Assembly: GCA_026874595.1 (NCBI GenBank)
Contig: CM049320.1
Span: 13,705,488-13,769,487 of the forward strand
Origin: Sipunculus nudus
Taxonomy: Eukaryota > Annelida > Sipuncula > Golfingiida > Sipunculidae
Reading direction: 5' to 3'
Length of the DNA: 64,000 nt
Positions 55,149-64,000 of the stretch are shown one piece after another. The number at the start of each line of letters is the position of its first letter. Positions within the stretch are counted from its first letter, which is position 1. The notes under the pieces were generated by a model. The model did no database searches. It saw nothing but the letters and a program-made list of their open reading frames with translations, and had not been told where the DNA came from. The translations under genes were made by a program, and so were the position numbers.

Positions 55149-56460
55149 TACTGTAGATTCAGAAATATTAGTTGGGATTTTATTTTCGTGGTTTTCGTGG
55201 ATCAAGATAATCCACGAATTCATGATTCCAACGATCAAAAAATCACACGGTCAGGGGATATACGGTATCTCAACGGAAGCTGGTGGTCGACTTATATATT
55301 TATAATTGTTACGCTGGCTGAATTTTCAATAAAGATACAAAAATTGTTTATTTCTTTTTTATGATTGTTTTTGATACAATCATTAAATGCACTTAATTGC
55401 TTTTCGTAAATTACTATAAAAATACGGGATTTATAAATATTCTTTTGTCAATTAAATTATTTCCCCTAATATCGTACGAACACGGCCCCCTGATATCTTT
55501 ACAATAAAACAAAATCAAAGTATAATTTAAACTGAAAACGTATTTTCTTCTTATCAGCATTTCGGATGAAAAATTCAAGAACAATACTACATTTCTGTCG
55601 AGCAAAGCGGTAGTTCTGACACGCCAAGAACGGTACACAAGTTCCAATGTTCGTAACCATAGCTACCGAGGCACGGCTTTTTCGGAACCGGCCTTTTCAA
55701 CCTTCTTTCAATAGATATTAAACGAGACTTGCGCTACCTATTGGTCTAAAAGACAAGGGCCGTGTAAACTCATTTGCATTACCGCGATTACCGCGGGACG
55801 CGAAAGAGCACTTATTCCGAATAAGGCGGTACTTTTTCCGAATATTGCCGATAGTGGTACATATATATGTTAGCGTAAGTAAGCGCCACTGAATACTATT
55901 AGGCAAATTATTTCTTTATAATCTCCAAATATAGCTGACATGATGAATGACGAACGAACCGTGTCTTGTCTCACCGCCCCGTCAGGGATTTACAGGCGCC
56001 ACATGTGACTAGCGCCTAGAAAAAAGTTAAAAACCTTCATGTGGACGGTCCCGTTTATTTTTTTCCTCCGGTCGAGTGATGATTTACGTTTTCTGTTAAC
56101 GTGGTGTGATCGGGTGTTATAACTGATAGCCGATGTATCGGGTGTTACAACTTACAGCCGATGTATCGCCCGGCACGTGTCGGTCACGGCTGATTAATTC
56201 TTTGTTAGGCTCGGGTCGGGCGGAGCATGTTTGTTCAACACTAACCTGATTGACCGCGGTACAGGCGCACCGTGCGATAAGCATCTGCGCCAAACCACCT
56301 GTGTACATCAGGCTCGTCTTCCTTGCGCACATGGAGGTATTAATAACCATAATTTTCTAAAGTTTTCTTTGTCTTTCCACGAATTCAAATACCCCACGAT
56401 ATGCGTTTTGTACAAAAACCACGAAATTTTAAGCCCACGATATTATCTGAATCTACAGTA
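55149..56460. mobile_element. MITE-like element with TACTGTAGATTCAGA ends
   Basis: The left end TACTGTAGATTCAGAAATATTA (quoted in part: TACTGTAGATTCAG, 55,149-55,162) is inverted at the right as CTGAATCTACAGTA (56,447-56,460). Just inside both ends are TTCGTGG / CCACGAA words (55,185-55,222 and 56,378-56,438). 1.3 kb, no transposase. I recall this end sequence as common in molluscan and other marine invertebrate genomes. The target duplication is masked on the left by TA repeats. Confidence 0.75.
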
Positions 56461-56487
56461 CATCTAAACAGCAAGCACAGTAACCAT

Positions 56488-57191
56488 TTAAGAATTCATG
56501 CCAAGTCGTTCCGCCCAGGAAACGACCGACTTGGGTGCATTGGAACTGCACCACACCACACAGTATTCTATGAAAAGACATGGTTTTAGTGAGTTGCTTA
56601 GGGTATGTAAGATCAAATACCCAGAAGGAGCAAAACCACGCCTCTAAGGCCAAACGGAAATTGAAGCAAGGTTTACGGAGAATATTCTCTTCCTCTATGT
56701 AGAGACAAAAGCCATCTTGAGTGATTTCCCACAATAACTGGCGAAGGTGTCTTTATGTCCTGCAATGAAGAAAATATTAAGGCTATTCAAATCATTGCAG
56801 TGGATAAATAAGGCAAAATTGTTACTAACTTTTCTTCACAATGTTTTTTCCATGGAAACAAAGTCATCAATAAATTATGTTAAGTTTTGTAAGTGGTCAT
56901 TTCATCCAAATTATGGCACAAATGGCCAACAAGCTCATATAAATGCATCAGTAATGCACATTTGTAGATGTTATAGATTAAAGTATAATGGCAAGTTTTC
57001 TTTGTGAGCAGGACTTTCGTGATAATAAGCATTAAGACTTTGCAGTTCCATATATTCACTATCAAAGAACAAACTGGGATCAGATACTCTAAAAGAAAAC
57101 TTAACTACCTGAACTGTAGGCACTGCCATGTACAGAGCAGATTCTCCAAAGATGAGAGGCAACAGCCGATAGCAGTACATCAGGTCAATAT
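56488..57191 (-). pseudogene. YPKQL-family gene, copy 2 (exons A and B)
   Basis: Minus strand. Exon A (57,109-57,191, 83 nt) follows acceptor CACTTTTAACTTCAG, reads IDLMYCYRLLPLIFGESAL then YMAVPTVQ, and has donor GTAGTT. Exon B (56,488-56,759) follows TTCATTGCAG in matching phase 0. It starts DIKTPSPVIVG and then shifts frame, continuing LALEAWFCSFWVFDLTYP and PKQLTKT. After a second shift it ends SVVSWAERLGMNS. Every block has its partner in copy 1 at 46.8-48.1 kb, including exon length and phase, so these are paralogues. Here exon A is intact and exon B is broken; in copy 1 the reverse holds. It begins only 28 bp beyond the MITE right end. Confidence 0.6.
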
Positions 57192-57199
57192 CTGAAGTT

Positions 57200-57291
57200 A
57201 AAAGTGGCAGAGTGAAGCAGAAAGAAAACATTTTGTAATGAGGAATCTTTGATGTGATTTTGTCCTATAGTTAACAAGCTTGCCTTTAAAA

Positions 57292-57343
<52 letters not shown>

Positions 57344-57470
57344 TCGATAATGAATGAAGTAATATATATTGAACGTAAATGTAATGGTGCACGTTAGGAT
57401 ATCCTTATTCTTTCCTTGCTAGCAAATGTTACTTAATTGGCAAAGCGGTAGATATTCAGACATGAGGGAA
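57200..57470. repeat. Intergenic with (TA)n microsatellite
   Basis: The TA tract spans 57,294-57,336. No gene. Confidence 0.8.
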
Positions 57471-58239
57471 TTAACATAAACACCTAGTATAATTTCCATA
57501 TTATTTATTCCAAAGAGATGTCACTTTGTGTCGTGGTACAAGTGTTTCGTTTCACTGTGCTGGCTTGACTGGCTAGCTGTCCAGCAGGCCCGAGCGGCCT
57601 GACCCACTGTCTCGTTTTCATCTCAGGATCGTATTCAGTATGCCACGTAGCAACAATAATATAAACTAAATAATATGGGATAGTGTTATAAATTAAATTT
57701 ATACGATTTTTATAGGATTTTAGCAATTTCTTCAATAAATGACTATATAGTTACATTGTCCGTTGTTGTTGTTGTCTTTGCCGACCATGGCCCCGTTGTC
57801 GATACATCCTTTTGTCAAAGTGTCTTGACACGATTCACTACCAAATAAAGCCTTTTTCATTTCTTGGTGGCCTAAAAACAGCATTCCTCAGAGGATAGCA
57901 GTATAAAATAATTAATCTTTGAAGTGCTTATAACTGAACAGACACAATTTAGCTTGAAGAACGTGTATTTAAATATATGTGTTGAACTGCTTTGGGGCCC
58001 ATCGGTCTAGCCGCTCAACTAAACAGTCGTGATATTTTTTTTTATCATTTTTTTTCGTATATTGGTGAATGAATCCTTGAACGTTACCTGTTTAGCAAAA
58101 ACGTACTGATAATCCTGGTCAACAAAGTGACATGCATATTTGGAGGTAAATAAACGGGCGCGGAGGTAGGCCTTATTGTGTTTTTAATAATTTAAATTCG
58201 GTTCCGAATTTAAACACTGCACTGTGTATTTACCTTCCG

Positions 58240-58446
58240 TTTAGCTTGCCTTCCACAGATTAAATGCAGACAAGTGGAGGAAATCCGTCTCTTCCGCAAG
58301 CCTTGATTACCTACAATCAGAAACAATCAGCTACCGCCCACCCTAATAAACACACATCTCACACACATTCAAAAACACACATATATATACACACAGAGAA
58401 AAAACTCCAAACAGTTGTATATCTATATCAATATCTATCTATATAT

Positions 58447-58503
<57 letters not shown>

Positions 58504-59010
58504 TAATCTACAGGTAATGATTGGCTTTTTGCCTTTATTTTGCCTTCCACAGATTAAATGCAGACTAGTGGAGGAAATCCGTCTCTTCCGCAAGCCTTGA
58601 TTACCTACAATCATAAACAATCAGCTACCGCCCACCCTAATAAACGCCCAACTCACTCACATGCAAAAACATATATATATATATATATATATACACACAG
58701 AGAAAAAAAAACTTCAAAGAAACAGTTATATATTTATATATATATATTGTTTAATCTACAGGTAATGATTGGCTTTTTACCTTTATTTTGCCATCCACAG
58801 AGTAAATGCAGAATAGTGGAGGAAATCCGTCTCTCCCGCAAGCCTTGGTTACCTACAATTATAAACAATCAGCTACCGCCCACCCTCTAAAACGCACAAA
58901 TCACACACATGTAAAATCACACACATATATATATATACAGAGAAAAAAAAATCGAAACAAACAGTTAAATATATGTATGTATATACTGTTTAATCTACAC
59001 GAAATGATTG
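58240..59010 (+). repeat. Three-plus tandem exon-like units
   Basis: Each unit runs TTTAATCTACAGGTAATGATT, GGCTTTTTGCCTTTATTTTG, an acceptor-like CCTTCCACAG, then ATGCAGACTAGTGGAGGAAATCC-type sequence and GCTACCGCCCACCCT, ending in a TA tract. Unit starts (the ATGCAG word) are at 58,264, 58,558 and 58,806, with a fourth at 60,162 and a lone left part at 58,985. After the CACAG, one frame reads KCR.VEEIRL.RKP then WLPTIINNQLPPTL in the best copy. Either a tandemly amplified last exon or a simple repeat. Family not recognised. Confidence 0.5.
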
Positions 59011-59043
59011 GCTTTTTCCCTTTATTTTGGAACACAATTTATC

Positions 59044-59112
59044 TCAATTTGTTTGCATTCACATCTACTACATCGATAGCAGCCGGGTTGATTCCTTTGC
59101 AGTCGAATGCAT
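59044..59112 (-). pseudogene. Damaged copy of the AFDCKGINPAAID exon
   Basis: Same frame as 39,856-39,965, but it reads into a stop after VNANKLR. Lies immediately beside the repeat unit at 58,985, as the intact copy does at 39.83 kb. Confidence 0.5.
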
Positions 59113-59280
59113 TTTTCCGTCACTCATAAGTAGTCGAGTACATTGGGTATATATCTATCTTGAGCATGTGAGAAAACGTCAAATATAGACAAAATGATTT
59201 CAAATGACAGATGGACTAATTCTCACCATTTCCCCCACCCTTTGAAAAATAATCACTAAGTAAATAATGCAACGGATGAG
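59113..59280. other. Spacer between duplicated blocks
   Basis: Short unique sequence, nothing recognised. Confidence 0.4.
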
Positions 59281-59785
59281 GGGAATTAACATAAAACACA
59301 TAGTATAATTTCCATATTATTTATTCCAAAGAGATGTCACTTTGTGTCGTGGTACAAGTGTATCGTTTCACTGTGCCGGCTTGACTGGCTAGCTGTCCAG
59401 CAGGCCCGAGCGGCGTCACCCATTGACTCGTTTTCATCTCAGGATCGTATTCAGTATGACACGTAGCATTAATAATATAAACTAAAAAATATGGGATAGT
59501 GTATTAAATAAAATTTATACGATTTTTATAGGATTTTAGCAATTTCTTCAATAAATGAATATTTATAGTTACATTGTCCGTTGTTGTGGTTGTCTTTGCC
59601 TACCATGGCCTGTTGTCGATACATCCTTTCGTCAAATTGTCTTGACACGATTCACTACCAAATAAAGCCTTTTTCATTCCTTGGTGGCCTAAAAACAGCA
59701 TTCCTCAGAGGATAGCTGTATAAAATAATTACTGTTTGTTGCATTTACATATGAAGTACTTATAACTGAACAGACACAATGATGC

Positions 59786-59853
<68 letters not shown>

Positions 59854-60265
59854 GTGTGTTGGGGGGGGGGGTGAACTGTATAGGGGCCATCGGTCTAGCC
59901 GCTCAACTTAATTGTCTCTATAGCGATATTTTTTTATCATTTTTATTTTCAAATAGTGGTGAATAAATCCTTGAACGTTGACCTGTTGAGCTAAAACGTA
60001 CTGATAATCCTTGTCAACAAGATGACATTCATTTTTGGAGGTAAATAAATGGGCGCGGAGGTAGGCCTAATTGTGTAATTAATAATTAAAATTCATTTCC
60101 GAATTTAAACACTGCACTGTGTATATACCTTCACATTTTAGCTTGCCATCCACAGAGTAAATGCAGGCTAACGGAGGAATTCCGTCTCTTCCGCAAGCCT
60201 TGGTTACCTACAATTATAATAAATCAGCTACCGCCCACCCTGTAGCACGCCATCATACACATGCA

Positions 60266-60267
<2 letters not shown>

Positions 60268-60296
<29 letters not shown>
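60268..60296. repeat. (CA)n microsatellite
   Basis: About 14 CA units at the end of the second duplicated block. Confidence 0.9.
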
Positions 60297-60299
<3 letters not shown>

Positions 60300-61548
60300 T
60301 ATATATATACAGAGAAAAACTACACACAGACAGCTAGTATATATATATATTAATATATGTAACACGAACTGCAATGTACAATAAATATATTTGCCAATAG
60401 CGTATTGCAATATAGCAATAGCGTATAGCAATAGGCCTACTGATCTGTTGGCCTACTGATCTATTAAGAATTAAGAAAAGTTAAGAGATTCTTTGTTGTG
60501 AAAACAATCAGAATAAAACAGTGATAAGCCTGTTCACTATAGAAATAAGACATATGAGGAAAATATGTATATTATTGGGACAGGGAAAAAAATGTCACAT
60601 GTACACTTGATTTTTAATTCTTATATCGGGAAACACGCTGCCTGACTCGAGGCGAAGGGACATACTTTGCGTTTTTTTTACATGGTATGTTTTTTTTTCT
60701 TCCTAAACTGGCCAACAGATTTACTGTGCGACCCTAAAATTTTTATTTGGATTCTGATTGCAAAACCAGTAAATGTCGAGGTTTGCGCGTGGAATTTTTA
60801 GGTGAAGTACGACTTAATGTCGACAACTTTAATCTGTCATACAGATACAAATTACGGTGTTCTGAGATCGTCACTGACAGTTAAAATATACCCGCGAAAA
60901 CGGCGTGTGGACGGTCATATTCATAAGCGGGTTCGTCAGCTTAGAACGTAGTTCTGCGCAACAACTTTTTTTTTTAATTTATAGGAAGCAGATAAAAATC
61001 AAAAGTGTTCCACTGGAAAAATAAGCAGCTTCTTTCAAGCTATGAACGTGGCCTCCTCCGCGAATGTCTGATGGCCGTGACCCGTCTGAGAACTGATTCG
61101 AGATCGTTCAAATTTGCCCTAACCCCTGAAAATTTGCATCTTCCGTAAGGCCTCATTAATGGCCCGCTTGTATGCACGGTCGCTAGTCGGCAATATTCGG
61201 AAGTGAGTGCCATCTTCGGCTATGCAAATGAGTTGAAATGAACCAATGGCATGACGTTTCGTCACTGCATGTAACCGTGGTTACCTATTCGGGTACATAT
61301 GTACTCGTATTTGTTCTGTCAACGATCACCTGAACCTGCGCTCGGGCGCTGGCAGGAGTAAAAACGAACGATTTAATGAACGTTGGCCGGTCATTTAACG
61401 AAAAGTTAAACGCAAATTTGGCGGTAACACGTGGTGATCATTCATTTTTGGCGAGATTGTTTTTATATAACGGCGGTAAATGATAAGAGCATATTCATAA
61501 CTGCGATGTCAAATTTTACACCTGCGGATTGCCGTTGTACATTTCTTA
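60300..61548. other. No recognisable gene
   Basis: Moderately GC-richer from 60,850. CAATATTCGGAAG and TATGCAAATGAG at 61,190-61,235 are reminiscent of words inside the 55.15-56.46 kb element (TTTGCATTACC, CGAATATTGCC), possibly a distant fragment of it. Confidence 0.4.
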
Positions 61549-61549
61549 T

Positions 61550-64000
61550 TGTATCCCCAGACAAAGTCGGGATGTTTTCTCGACGGTCCCGCCGCCGCCA
61601 CCGCAGAAAAACCTTGTGAGCGGGATAACTCAAAAAATATTTCACTGATCTTTTTCAAACTTTACATTTGTATAGATATAGGAAAGGGGACGAAGCCTGT
61701 TTAAAATGGGGTCATGACCTATGCTAGGAGAGTGACCTTGACCTTGAATAGGTCCATTTTTGCTGAAAATAACACAAATTCTTAAATATCTCAAGTAAGT
61801 TTGCATGGACTGGTCCAAAAATCAAGGTGACCGAAGATCTTGGATAGCCTTGTGATATTCTTGAAACTGGTGGCGCCACCTATTATCCTTTTCTTGTTTG
61901 ATTTTGGGGTCATGAAGTCAAAGGTCAAAGTCACAGGACACATCTTTAAAAAGATTGTGGATGCATTTTCAGCCAAACAATTCATCTCAGATCTTTCATC
62001 TCACCTGCCAAGAGTGGAAGACCCCTATCAATTTTGAGGTCACAAGGACAAAGGTGAAGTTCACACGAGCCATCTGTCCAAAAATTAGTTTCTGGATGAT
62101 AATTCCAGCTTTTATTGATGTATGGATTTCAAACTTGACTTGTATATGTCCTGTTGGAAAAGCAAGACCCGAATTGATTTTGGGGTCATGAGGTCAAAGA
62201 GTCAAGGTCACAGGACACATCTTTAAAAAGATGTGGATGCATTTTCAGCCAAACATTTCATCTCAGATCTTTCATCTTGCACATATAGTTCACCCGCCAA
62301 GAGAGGAAGACGCCTGTCAATTGTGAGGTCACAAGGTCAAAGGTGAAGGTCACAGGAACCATCTGTCCAAAAATTTGTTCCTGAGATGGTTATTCCTGCT
62401 TTTAATGATGTATAGATGTCAAACTTGACTTGTATATGTCCCATTGAAAAAGCAAGACCCAAATTGATTTTGGGGTCATGAGGTCAAAGGTCAAGGTCAC
62501 AGGACACATCTTTAAAAAGATTGTGGATGCATTTTCAGCCAAACATTTTATCTCAGACATTTGATCTTGCACCTACAGTTCCCCTGCCAATAGAGGAAGA
62601 CGCCTGTCAATTGTGAGGTCACAAGGTCAAAGGTGAAGGTCACAGGAACCATCTGTCCAAAAATTTGTTCCTGAGATGATAATTCAAGCTTGGATTAATA
62701 TATGGATTTCAAACCTGGCTTATATATGGCCTATCAATAAATTTAGACCACTATTGATTTATATATAAAAGTGGATGATCAATATCAATTTTGGGGTCAC
62801 AAGGTCAAAGGTCAAGGCCACATGAACCATCTGTCAAAAAATTAGTTTCTGGATGATAATTCCTGCTTTTATTGATGTATAGATTTAAAACTTGACTTAT
62901 ATATGTCCCATTAAAAAAGCAAGACCCCAATTGATTTTGGGGTCATGAGGTCAAAGAGTCAAGGTCACAGGACACATCTTTAAAAAGATGTGGATGCATT
63001 TTCAGCCAAACATTTCATCTCAGATCTTTCATCTTGCACATATAGTTCACCCGCCAAGAGAGGAAGACGCCTGTCAATTGTGAGGTCACAAGGTCAAAGG
63101 TGAAGGTCACAGGAACCATCTGTCCAAAAATTTGTTCCTGAGATGGTTATTCCTGCTTTTAATGATGTATAGATGTCAAACTTGACTTGTATATGTCCTG
63201 TTGGAAAAGCAAGACCCGAATTGATTTTGGGGTCATGAGGTCAAAGAGTCAAGGTCACAGGACACATCTTTAAAAAGATGTGGATGCATTTTCAGCCAAA
63301 CATTTCATCTCAGATCTTTCATCTTGCACATATAGTTCACCCGCCAAGAGAGGAAGACGCCTGTCAATTGTGAGGTCACAAGGTCAAAGGTGAAGGTCAC
63401 AGGAACCATCTGTCCAAAAATTTGTTCCTGAGATGGTTATTCCTGCTTTTAATGATGTATAGATGTCAAACTTGACTTGTATATGTCCCATTGAAAAAGC
63501 AAGACCCAAATTGATTTTGGGGTCATGAGGTCAAAGGTCAAGGTCACAGGACACATCTTTAAAAAGATTGTGGATGCATTTTCAGCCAAACATTTTATCT
63601 CAGACATTTGATCTTGCACCTACAGTTCCCCTGCCAATAGAGGAAGACGCCTGTCAATTGTTAGGTCACAAGGTCAAAGGTGAAGGTCACAGGAACCATC
63701 TGTCCAAAAATTTGTTCCTGAGATGATAATTCAAGCTTGGATTAATATATGGATTTCAAACCTGGCTTATATATGGCCTATCAATAAATTTAGACCACTA
63801 TTGATTTATATATAAAAGTGGATGATCAATATCAATTTTGGGGTCACAAGGTCAAAGGTCAAGGCCACATGAACCATCTGTCAAAAAATTAGTTTCTGGA
63901 TGATAATTCCTGCTTTTATTGATGTATAGATTTAAAACTTGACTTATATATGTCCCATTAAAAAAGCAAGACCCCAATTGATTTTGGGGTCATGAGTTCA
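61550..64000 (+). mobile_element. HINE-like AGGTCA element, copy 3, runs off the window
   Basis: The left end TTGTATCCCCAGACAAAGTC matches copy 1, then GCCGCC, AACCTTGTGAGCGGGATAAC and the tandem core. At least eight 285-295-bp core units follow before the window ends. The right inverted repeat and hairpin are not reached. The core has been enlarged by a 1,047-bp duplication. Confidence 0.7.
62138..64000 (+). repeat. 1,047-bp nearly identical tandem duplication
   Basis: CTGTTGGAAAAGCAAGACCC at 62,151 recurs at 63,198, and ATTTAGACCACTATTG at 62,741 recurs at 63,788: the same 1,047-bp offset. By eye the copies differ at very few sites (for example G versus T in CAATTGTGAGG / CAATTGTTAGG). The second copy is still matching at the window end. 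Confidence 0.95.

Larger units (their letters stand above)
57475..60250. repeat. Tandem duplication, about 1.8-kb offset, degenerate
   Basis: CAAAGAGATGTCACTTTGTG at 57,511 recurs at 59,327 (offset 1,816). The match continues through AGCAGGCCCGAGCGGC, ACATTGTCCGTTGTTGT, TTCCTCAGAGGATAGC, GTTCCGAATTTAAACACTGC-like sequence and the exon-like unit near 58,264 / 60,162. The second copy differs by scattered substitutions and a longer (TA)n tract (59,791-59,841). Confidence 0.9.

Overview
This is a repeat-dense, AT-rich animal (eukaryotic) sequence, most probably from a marine lophotrochozoan and perhaps a bivalve mollusc. The evidence is spliced gene fragments with GT-AG boundaries, many long (TA)n, (CA)n and (G)n tracts, tRNA-derived SINEs, MITEs, and a family of tandem-core elements built from AGGTCA words. 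The species is an inference from repeat style. I see no conserved single-copy host gene; almost everything recognisable is mobile-element coding sequence or its decay.

Layout. 0-19 kb: no convincing complete gene. It holds a promoter-like patch (240-430), a 59-bp minisatellite (4.7-6.33 kb), nested hAT-like MITEs (9.18-10.40 kb), two or three tRNA-derived SINEs, a textbook PIF/Harbinger MITE with TTA target duplications (14,759-15,046), an inverted-repeat element (16,967-17,727) that encloses a compact hammerhead-ribozyme motif on the minus strand, and a pair of homologous exon-like pieces. 19-32 kb: a Helitron2/HINE-like non-autonomous element (20,293-22,368), a decayed transposase-like gene (22.7-23.5 kb), a Ty3/Gypsy pol remnant with its 3' LTR (24,656-27,190), a second copy of the AGGTCA element (27.88-29.65 kb) and, directly beside it, a broken PIF1 helicase-endonuclease gene (29.9-31.55 kb) of the Helentron type. 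32-40 kb: minus-strand spliced exons, including a three-exon open model at 33.3-34.2 kb, coiled-coil exons of a transposase-like gene, and a terminal exon of a recurrent unnamed family.

40.3-53.1 kb is the main object: a 12-13 kb DNA transposon, ISL2EU-like (PIF/Harbinger-related). It has inverted ends starting CACTGTTA and subterminal GGTTTTCAT/ATGAAAACC arrays. Two convergent genes lie inside: a THAP plus DDE transposase (plus strand, two exons, one frameshift in an A8 run) and a SAP-SWIM-YqaJ nuclease (minus strand). Their stop codons are 55 bp apart, and each is preceded by an inverted copy of the same roughly 105-bp sequence, which looks like a shared promoter. A third spliced gene inside the element (exons at 47,998-48,080 and 46,782-47,045) has a homologue with the same 83-nt exon and phase at 56.5-57.2 kb, and its last exon has a relative at 35.8-36.0 kb.

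53-64 kb: a 1.3-kb inverted-repeat element (55,149-56,460), a degenerate 1.8-kb-offset tandem duplication (57.5-60.25 kb) with repeated acceptor-exon units, and a third AGGTCA element (61,550 to the window end) that contains a nearly identical 1,047-bp tandem duplication.
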